Positions 1-5,173 of a stretch of DNA of 5,173 nt are shown in pieces. How positions within the stretch are numbered: the first letter of the stretch is position 1; each line of letters begins with the position of its first letter. The DNA lies in assembly GCA_016212845.1 (NCBI GenBank), contig JACRDR010000043.1:1-5173 (forward strand), in the 5' to 3' direction. The notes below the pieces were generated by a model, which saw only the letters and a program-made list of their open reading frames with translations, ran no database searches and was not told the origin of the DNA. Position numbers and translations under genes: made by a program. Source of the stretch: Elusimicrobiota bacterium (GTDB lineage: Bacteria; Elusimicrobiota; Elusimicrobia; UBA1565; JACRDR01).

Positions 1-1521
<1,521 letters not shown>

Positions 1522-1526
1522 GATAG

Positions 1527-1664
1527 GCGGCGCTGCCGGAGGAAGCCCGGAGGACGGCGGGGCTCGGCGCGCTGTACGTGCTGGTCGACCCGGGTCCCTC
1601 CGGCTCGATCGCCGAGACCCTGCGCTTCGCGCGGCGGGCCGCAGCCCAACTGCCCCAGCGGTAG
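1527..1664 (+). pseudogene. Orphan 45-codon C-terminal gene fragment, unidentified
   Basis: This stretch, between the RND stop and the next small gene, is open from just after a TAG (1524-1526) to a TAG at 1662-1664. It has no ATG and no upstream ribosome binding site. The translation runs from AALPEEARRTAGLGALYVL through VDPGPSGSIAETLRFARRA to AAQLPQR. About 41 of 45 third positions are G or C while second positions are much more mixed, as in a real gene here. It reads like a folded protein tail: a beta-strand-like ALYVLVD, a glycine/proline turn, then an amphipathic helix. I do not recognise the family. The simplest reading is the 3' remnant of a gene cut off by deletion; a GTG-started microprotein (GTG at 1578, 28 codons) is less likely. 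Confidence 0.35.
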
Positions 1665-1673
1665 GCAGGTTGC

Positions 1674-1702
1674 TTGAAAAGGCCTCAGGCAAGGGCTACC
1701 CT
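1674..1702 (+). promoter_or_regulatory. Weak candidate sigma-70 promoter for the small unknown gene
   Basis: TTGAAA (1674-1679, 5 of 6 matches to the -35 consensus) is followed after 17 bases by TACCCT (1697-1702, only 3 of 6 matches to the -10 consensus). Position and spacing suit transcription of the gene starting at 1723, but the -10 is poor, so this is a suggestion only. Confidence 0.25.
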
Positions 1703-1711
1703 CGATCGAGG
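1700..1711. repeat. 12-base perfect palindrome overlapping the ribosome binding site
   Basis: CCTCGATCGAGG reads the same on both strands, and its last four bases are the GAGG core of the ribosome binding site for the gene at 1723. It could be an operator or a site-masking hairpin. One perfect 12-base palindrome is expected by chance roughly every 4 kb, so the support is weak. Confidence 0.3.
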
Positions 1712-1722
1712 TGAAGCGCAAG

Positions 1723-2022
1723 ATGAAAGCAGAATCGGACGATGCGCCCTTGGCCGCGCGCCTGTCCCGCGCCATCCTCGCGGCCGCGCGGCGCCGGCGC
1801 CCTAAACACCGTCCTTTCGTCGCGCGAGCGGTTCCCGCCGTCGTCCTTATCGTCCTAAAAGAACGGCGATCGAAGAGCGCGCGGAAATTCGGCTCGCGAG
1901 TTTGCGACCGGCTGTTCGCTTATCGAAGCGCTCGCGGCGAAGCGTTCCGATACGATGAGCTGGACGACATCATGGCCGGCGTCGAAAACTTCAATTGGGG
2001 CGCGGGCCGGCTGAAACTCTAA
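1723..2022 (+). CDS. Small basic protein of unknown function (99 aa)
   Basis: I do not recognise this protein. The ATG at 1723 is preferred because GAGGTG (1708-1713) lies 9 bases upstream; the in-frame GTG at 1711 is itself part of that binding site. The N-terminal half is rich in Arg, Lys and Ala (a run of four Arg near residue 23, then RRSKSARKFGSR), suggesting nucleic-acid or membrane-surface binding. A short hydrophobic stretch (AVPAVVLIVL, around residues 36-45) is too brief for a confident membrane helix. The C-terminal third is mixed and acidic (RYDELDDIMAGVENFNW). No cysteine pairs, signal peptide or known motif is visible. Third positions favour G/C as in neighbouring genes, supporting real coding. 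It ends in TAA, overlapping by 4 bases the stop end of the convergent beta-propeller gene. Confidence 0.5.
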   Translation: MKAESDDAPLAARLSRAILAAARRRRPKHRPFVARAVPAVVLIVLKERRSKSARKFGSRVCDRLFAYRSARGEAFRYDELDDIMAGVENFNWGAGRLKL

Positions 2023-2987
2023 CGGAACCCTTCCGATGGAAGGGCATTCTGTTCCGACTTTAGGTCCCGGTTGTAGCGCTTTCTTCGCGTCGCGCGAAAA
2101 ATGGCCCACTTTCCGGCGGTTTTTTTGTGAAAGAACAGCTCGGAGAGGTTCGACGACAGCGTCGGAGCCTCGACCCCTCCGGTCGGCAAATCCGCGAGAA
2201 CTCTGGGCTCGTCGAAAGCCTCGTCCGGCTTTTCGCGAGTCGCCACCATGAGGCGCATGCCCGCCGGGAAGCTCGTTCGCGTGAAGTAGAGCTCGAGTCC
2301 GTCAGGAGAGATCGCGGGAGCGTATGCCAGGGCCCGCGTGTTGACGTTCTTCATCAGCTCCTCGCTGCGCGGATCGATGACGAAGGACCCGTCCTCGGCC
2401 TTTCGAGCCACGAGAAGTTGGGACCAGAACGGCGGGAGGGGCACCAGAGGAACGAAACGGGCGCGCGAGATATACATGGCGCTGCCGTCCAGGCTGACCC
2501 CGACGTCCATGTTGACCGCGCCGAGGTGCTTGGGGTAGATGCCGCCGGAGACCGGGCGCACGTCGGCCAACTGTTTGCCGTCAAAGCGGCCCACGAAGGT
2601 CGTCTTGAGAGTGTGGATGTACTCACGCCCGCTGGTGAAGTAAAAGCGGCCGGAGGCGTCCATGCAGGGAACGGCGTCGAGCTCAGTGGAATTGGCCCCA
2701 GGCAGTTCTCCCCGGTAGCGAAAGGAGAGAACGCCCGTGCGCTCGGCGAAATGCAGATTAGTGTCGACGGGCTTCTCGTTTGAGTTATTGAAGAACAACC
2801 ATCTCCCGTCCGGCGAAAGGAACGGTTCCATCGCGTCGCCGTCGTAGCCCGCGATCTCCACGCGCCGCGGGTCGCCGAAGAGGTCGGTGGTCTTCTCCTC
2901 GGCGAGCCGGACCGGCAGGAGAAAGGCGGCGGCACCCGCCAGCACGGCGCCCAATGCCAGAAGCGCCTTGAGGGTATTCTTTACCAC
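2019..2987 (-). CDS. Exported PD40/TolB-like beta-propeller protein
   Basis: Predicted exported or membrane-anchored protein of 322 aa with a WD40-like (PD40) beta-propeller, a fold used for protein or ligand binding in the envelope. The GTG at 2987 is chosen because it opens a clean export signal: MVKNTLK, then a hydrophobic core at about residues 7-26, with no lipobox Cys. The open frame continues upstream only because it overlaps the DHFR-like gene in another frame. Five propeller-type strands are visible: FLSPDGRWLFF (about 56-66), CMDASGRFYFTS (108-119), VSLDGSAMYIS (164-174), ISPDGLELYFTR (226-237) and LSSNLSELFFHKK (277-289). The basic tail (RRKRYNRD) is odd. The start lies 20 bases after the DHFR-like stop with no well-spaced ribosome binding site (AGAAGG is about 16 bases away), so coupled translation is likely. 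The partner is unknown. Confidence 0.8.
   Translation of the reverse strand: MVKNTLKALLALGAVLAGAAAFLLPVRLAEEKTTDLFGDPRRVEIAGYDGDAMEPFLSPDGRWLFFNNSNEKPVDTNLHFAERTGVLSFRYRGELPGANSTELDAVPCMDASGRFYFTSGREYIHTLKTTFVGRFDGKQLADVRPVSGGIYPKHLGAVNMDVGVSLDGSAMYISRARFVPLVPLPPFWSQLLVARKAEDGSFVIDPRSEELMKNVNTRALAYAPAISPDGLELYFTRTSFPAGMRLMVATREKPDEAFDEPRVLADLPTGGVEAPTLSSNLSELFFHKKTAGKWAIFRATRRKRYNRDLKSEQNALPSEGFR
2023..2056. repeat. Nested inverted repeat at the convergent gene junction
   Basis: Perfect 7-base arms CCCTTCC (2028-2034) and GGAAGGG (2038-2044) flank a GAT loop. Outer arms CGGAAC (2023-2028) and GTTCCG (2051-2056) extend the structure with a one-sided bulge, sharing base 2028 with the inner stem. 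It begins immediately after the TAA of the plus-strand gene and lies within the last codons of the minus-strand beta-propeller gene. Neither strand shows a proper T-run afterwards, so it may be a weak bidirectional terminator or an RNA-stabilising hairpin. Confidence 0.4.
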
Positions 2988-3007
2988 AAGTCGGTAGACG
3001 GCGCCTT

Positions 3008-3415
3008 CTAGCCTCGCCGGCAGCGCAGCGCCACGACGCCGGACTTGAAGCGCCTCGCGTCGAGGAACTTCAGTCGCGACGCTCGCCAGTCCACGAACAA
3101 GGCCGGCCCATGTCCGGCCACGACCGGATGGACGACGAGCAGATACTCGTCGATGAGGCCGAGCCGGTGAAGCTCCTTCGAGAGCGCCGGACTCCCGGCG
3201 AGAAGTCCCCGCGGGGTCCGCTTCTTGAGGCCTTTGATCGCGGCGGCGAGGCCGCCTTTCACCAAGTGAGTATTGCTCCAAGAGAAGTCCCGCCGGGTGG
3301 CGGAGACCACGTATTTGTCCTTGGCGTCCAGCTTGCGCGCCCAGTCCCGGTGCAGGCGCGACGCTTTTGGATCGCGAGCCGCCGCCGGCCAGCAGCTCTC
3401 CATCATCTCATACAC
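3008..3415 (-). CDS. RibD_C/dihydrofolate-reductase-like protein, N-terminally truncated (probable pseudogene or remnant)
   Basis: The protein (135 aa) matches the C-terminal three quarters of the RibD_C/DHFR-like reductase family, NADPH-dependent-type folds often found beside SRPBCC proteins. The C-terminal core is intact: LLAGSPALSKELHRLGLIDE at about 71-90, HPVVAGHGPALF at about 96-107, and FLDARRFKSGVVALR at the end. Normal members have about 180-190 aa and start with a beta strand plus a TLDG-type motif; roughly 50 residues are missing. The frame begins at VYEMMESCWP, which in relatives follows an LLFGR-type strand. The matching LLTFGR is present just upstream but in another frame, so a small indel lies between. 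GTG 3415 has a strong GGGAGG site (3423-3428) 7 bases away, so a truncated protein could be made. Catalytic competence is doubtful. The gene starts 66 bases after the SRPBCC stop. Confidence 0.75.
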   Translation of the reverse strand: MYEMMESCWPAAARDPKASRLHRDWARKLDAKDKYVVSATRRDFSWSNTHLVKGGLAAAIKGLKKRTPRGLLAGSPALSKELHRLGLIDEYLLVVHPVVAGHGPALFVDWRASRLKFLDARRFKSGVVALRCRRG

Positions 3416-3481
3416 CGTGCGGCCTCCCGAAGGTGAGTAGGCCCATGAGGTAGATCCTATAAAAGATCTCCGGACCGCCTG

Positions 3482-4438
3482 TTATTCGCCCCCCTTCAGG
3501 AATTCGTCGAGCCGGTCGAACGAGCCGCCCCAGCCGCCCTTCATGCCGTCCATCGCTTGCTCGAAAGTCTTCGCCTCGGCCTCGGTCGGGGCGAGCGGCT
3601 TCCAGTACAGCGAGATCAAGGTCTTCGCCCCGAAGTCCTGCAGGTGCACGGTCGTACGCAGGCGCTTGGGCCAGGTCGGCGACAGCGGATGGACGGAGAG
3701 GCCGCGATCCTTGTCGGAGAACTGCTGAACGAACACGAGCTCCGAGGGCTTGTTGATCGCCTCGTACGTCGCGAGCCCCCACATCTCCTTTCCGGCGTAC
3801 TTGTTCATGTAGTGGTAGCTGCCGCCGACGCGGAAGTCGAGCTTGGCGTATCCGGTCTCGGCGCCCTTCGGCCCCATCCACGCGCCCAGTTCCTTTTCGC
3901 TCGTCCACGCGCGCCAGACGCGCTCGCGCGGGGCGCCGACCATGCGGAACATGACGAAATCGCCCTCGACGCGCGCCGCCAGGCGAGACAAGGTCTGATG
4001 CCCGCCCTCGATCGCCTTGAACTCCTTCACCACGTGTTCGCGCATGGCGGCGGTCGGGAACACGGACCGCATCGTGATCTCGGTCTTGTTTCCGACGGCC
4101 TTGAAGGTGATCTCCGAGCGGAAGCCCACGCCTTTCTCCGCGTCCTCCTTGCTGCCGGCATTGACGAGGACGATGCGCTTGTTCTCCTCGATCTCCTTGT
4201 AGGTCGCGTAGTTCGGGAAACGCGTGCCGTCCGGGCCGATCATCGTGTGGCGCCAGTGGCCGCCGGGCTTGAACTCGCGCTTCTCGGTTTCATCGGCAAA
4301 GCCGTGCGGCCCCCACCATTTCACGATCTCCGCGTTGTCGGTCCAAGCCCGCCACACGCGCGCCACGGGCGCGTCGATGAGCCGAGTGATCACGATCTCA
4401 AGGTCGGATGCGGCTTCGACTTTCTTCATGGCGGTCAT
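3482..4438 (-). CDS. Tandem-domain SRPBCC/AHSA1 protein (318 aa)
   Basis: Two Aha1-type SRPBCC (START-like helix-grip) domains are fused end to end; single-domain relatives have about 140-170 aa. Domain 1 (about 12-158) carries IDAPVARVWRAWTDNAEIVK followed by WWGPHGF. Domain 2 (about 160-316) repeats the pattern as VGAPRERVWRAWTSEKELGA followed by WMGPKGA. Each ends in its own C-terminal helix (GGHQTLSRLAARV and GGWGGSFDRLDEFL), and the linker is almost absent. The fold forms a deep hydrophobic cavity that binds lipids, polyketides or other small hydrophobic ligands; the ligand here cannot be read from sequence. It is probably cytoplasmic, with no signal peptide. ATG 4438 is supported by AAGGAG (4449-4454) 10 bases upstream. 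The start lies one base after the ArsR stop, implying translational coupling and shared control by that repressor. Confidence 0.9.
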   Translation of the reverse strand: MTAMKKVEAASDLEIVITRLIDAPVARVWRAWTDNAEIVKWWGPHGFADETEKREFKPGGHWRHTMIGPDGTRFPNYATYKEIEENKRIVLVNAGSKEDAEKGVGFRSEITFKAVGNKTEITMRSVFPTAAMREHVVKEFKAIEGGHQTLSRLAARVEGDFVMFRMVGAPRERVWRAWTSEKELGAWMGPKGAETGYAKLDFRVGGSYHYMNKYAGKEMWGLATYEAINKPSELVFVQQFSDKDRGLSVHPLSPTWPKRLRTTVHLQDFGAKTLISLYWKPLAPTEAEAKTFEQAMDGMKGGWGGSFDRLDEFLKGGE

Positions 4439-4439
4439 A

Positions 4440-4769
4440 TCACGGGTTCTCCTTTAGATAGCGCTCGAGCGCGTCGAGCTTGTCGTTCCAGAACTTGCGG
4501 TGCTCCGCGAGCCACTCCTGGGCCTGCTTCATCCGCCTCTCCTCGAGCCGGCAGCGGTGGACGCGGCCCAGCTTCTTGCGGGAGAGCAGACCCGCCTCCT
4601 CCAGGATCTTCATGTGCTTGGTGATGGCCGGCGCCGAAACCTTGAACGGCTTGGCCAACTCGGCGACGCTCGCCTCGCCGGTCGAGAGGCGCGCGAGGAT
4701 GCCGCGGCGGATGGGGTGCGCCAGCGCGCCGAAGGCGAGGTCGAGTTGATGCTGACTATACTTAACCAT
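4440..4769 (-). CDS. ArsR-family winged-helix transcriptional repressor
   Basis: Small (109 aa) ArsR-type regulator of the subgroup typically found beside SRPBCC genes. LAFGALAHPIRRGILARL (about 11-28) is the family's first helices, followed by VAELAKPFKVSAPAITKHMK (about 35-54) as the helix-turn-helix with its recognition helix, and a beta-wing at LLSRKKLGRVHRCRL. The metal-binding ELCVCDL-type motif of ArsR/SmtB sensors is absent and there is a single Cys (73), so metal sensing is unlikely; the inducer is unknown. The C-terminal helix (about 79-106) probably dimerises. The start is ATG 4769: a longer frame from TTG 4805 is excluded because that TTG is the -35 box. The first codons lie inside a perfect operator-like palindrome, predicting autorepression and control of the downstream SRPBCC gene. 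Confidence 0.92.
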   Translation of the reverse strand: MVKYSQHQLDLAFGALAHPIRRGILARLSTGEASVAELAKPFKVSAPAITKHMKILEEAGLLSRKKLGRVHRCRLEERRMKQAQEWLAEHRKFWNDKLDALERYLKENP

Positions 4770-4782
4770 CTGGTTAAGTATA
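4757..4782. promoter_or_regulatory. Operator-like perfect inverted repeat (12-base arms) over -10 box and start codon
   Basis: TATACTTAACCA (4757-4768) and TGGTTAAGTATA (4771-4782) are exact reverse complements around a 2-base centre. Perfect 12-base arms occur by chance about once in 16.8 million positions. The repeat covers the whole -10 hexamer, the predicted start point and the codons for Met-Val-Lys-Tyr of the ArsR protein. A bound ArsR dimer would block RNA polymerase directly. The AT-rich repeat stands out sharply from the GC-rich surroundings. Confidence 0.88.
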
Positions 4783-4805
4783 AAGCGCCGTCGCCCTCGT
4801 GTCAA
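4777..4805 (-). promoter_or_regulatory. Near-consensus sigma-70 promoter of the arsR-SRPBCC operon
   Basis: On the minus strand, TTGACA (4805-4800, perfect -35) is followed after exactly 17 bases by TATACT (4782-4777, 5 of 6 matches to the -10). Seven bases separate the -10 from the A of the repressor ATG (4769), so transcription should begin at or next to the start codon. The message would then be leaderless, and no ribosome binding site is needed or seen. This is the strongest promoter in the window. Confidence 0.88.
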
Positions 4806-4842
4806 GGGATGAAAGAAAAGAGCCCTTCAAGCGGCCATTCGA

Positions 4843-4872
4843 TTGCGCACCATCCACCGGCTTAGCTAGTAT
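4843..4872 (+). promoter_or_regulatory. Candidate promoter of the aldolase gene
   Basis: TTGCGC (4843-4848) and TAGTAT (4867-4872) are spaced by 18 bases and would start transcription near 4879, giving a leader of about 12 bases before the aldolase ATG. Matches to consensus are partial. The site is about 60 bases away from the ArsR operator, so repressor binding there need not affect it. Confidence 0.35.
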
Positions 4873-4891
4873 TCCGCAACGGAGACCTGCA

Positions 4892-5173
4892 ATGTCCAAC
4901 GCCCAGCAACTCGATGCGATCAAATTACGGCCGGGCTTCATCGCCGCGCTCGATCAAAGCGGCGGCAGCACGCCGAAGGCCTTGAAACTTTACGGCATTC
5001 CGGAGACCGCGTATTCCGGCGAGCAGCAAATGATGGACAAGATCCACGAAATGCGCTCGCGCATCATCCTGAGTCCGAGCTTCAGGGACGACCGCATCCT
5101 CGGCGCGATCCTTTTCGAGGCGACCATGGACCGCGAGGTCGGCGGAAAGCCTACGGCCCAGTTTCTCTGGGAA
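4892..5173 (+). CDS. fda: Class I fructose-bisphosphate aldolase, N-terminal part (3' end outside window)
   Basis: Cytoplasmic glycolytic/gluconeogenic enzyme that cleaves fructose 1,6-bisphosphate to dihydroxyacetone phosphate and glyceraldehyde 3-phosphate through a lysine Schiff base. The 94 codons present carry the clear N-terminal signature of the roughly 300-residue bacterial class I group: GFIAALDQSGGSTPKALKLY (about residues 15-34), HEMRSRIILSPSF (about 52-64), and ILGAILFEATMDRE (about 69-82). The Schiff-base lysine is expected beyond the window. ATG 4892 is preceded by GGAGA (4881-4885) with a 6-base spacer. The gene is divergent from the ArsR operon, with 122 bases between the two start codons, and appears to be an ordinary housekeeping gene. 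The symbol is assigned by family resemblance only. Confidence 0.92.
   Translation, partial: MSNAQQLDAIKLRPGFIAALDQSGGSTPKALKLYGIPETAYSGEQQMMDKIHEMRSRIILSPSFRDDRILGAILFEATMDREVGGKPTAQFLWE

Noticed and set aside
2119..2126. T-run (A-run on the minus strand) as a terminator or slippage site
   Set aside because: No GC-rich hairpin precedes it on the plus strand; on the minus strand it encodes Lys-Lys within the propeller protein and does not fit the frame pattern of a slippery heptamer.
2988..3281. N-terminal extension of the propeller protein up to 3281
   Set aside because: It is Arg/Pro-rich shadow translation of the DHFR-like gene in another frame and would bury the export signal in the middle of the protein.
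3453..3470. AT-rich imperfect palindrome (AGATC and GATCT arms) before the DHFR-like gene, as promoter or operator
   Set aside because: Only 5-base arms, no matching -35 box, and it lies in probable remnant coding sequence.
3557..4624. A 355-codon plus-strand open frame opposite the SRPBCC and ArsR genes
   Set aside because: It covers two well-supported minus-strand genes, has shadow-like composition rich in Arg, Leu, Ala and Gly, and runs across the ArsR/SRPBCC boundary with no recognisable domain.
4770..4805. Longer ArsR reading frame starting at TTG 4805 (12 extra residues)
   Set aside because: The TTG is the first half of a perfect -35 box and the extra codons span the promoter; the ATG at 4769 fits the family N-terminus.
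4803..4829. Possible hairpin terminator (AAGGG and CCCTT arms) between ArsR and aldolase
   Set aside because: Arms are only 5 bases with a 13-base loop and no T-run, and both flanking genes point away from it, so no terminator is expected.

Overview
The window is GC-rich bacterial DNA (about two-thirds GC by eye, with strong G/C preference at third codon positions). An RND efflux pump subunit points to a cell with an outer membrane, and the one very clear promoter is of the sigma-70 type. I cannot assign a phylum from the sequence. No RNA gene, insertion sequence, CRISPR array or origin is visible.

Layout. (1) Bases 1-1521, plus strand: the C-terminal half of an RND-superfamily efflux permease whose start lies outside the window. 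(2) Bases 1522-1722: no intact gene, but a 45-codon open stretch with coding-like composition that looks like the 3' end of a lost gene. (3) Bases 1723-2022, plus strand: a small basic protein of unknown function. It meets the next gene tail to tail with a 4-base overlap. (4) Bases 2019-4769, minus strand: a compact four-gene set read from right to left. It comprises an ArsR-type repressor, a tandem two-domain SRPBCC/AHSA1 protein, an N-terminally truncated RibD_C/dihydrofolate-reductase-like protein, and an exported PD40 (TolB-like) beta-propeller protein. (5) Bases 4892-5173, plus strand: the first 94 codons of a class I fructose-bisphosphate aldolase, divergent from the repressor.

The most informative element is the start of the minus-strand set. 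A near-consensus promoter (TTGACA, 17-base spacer, TATACT) runs into a perfect inverted repeat with 12-base arms at 4757-4782. That repeat contains both the -10 box and the repressor's own start codon. The geometry predicts a leaderless repressor mRNA and direct autorepression, with the first codons (Met-Val-Lys-Tyr) doubling as half of the operator. ArsR regulators paired with SRPBCC proteins and DHFR-like proteins are a recurrent bacterial arrangement of mostly unknown physiological role. The local oddities here are the fused double SRPBCC domain, the decayed start of the DHFR-like gene (apparently rescued by a ribosome binding site made from its former coding sequence), and the attached beta-propeller gene. 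I see no clearly new defence or mobile system.
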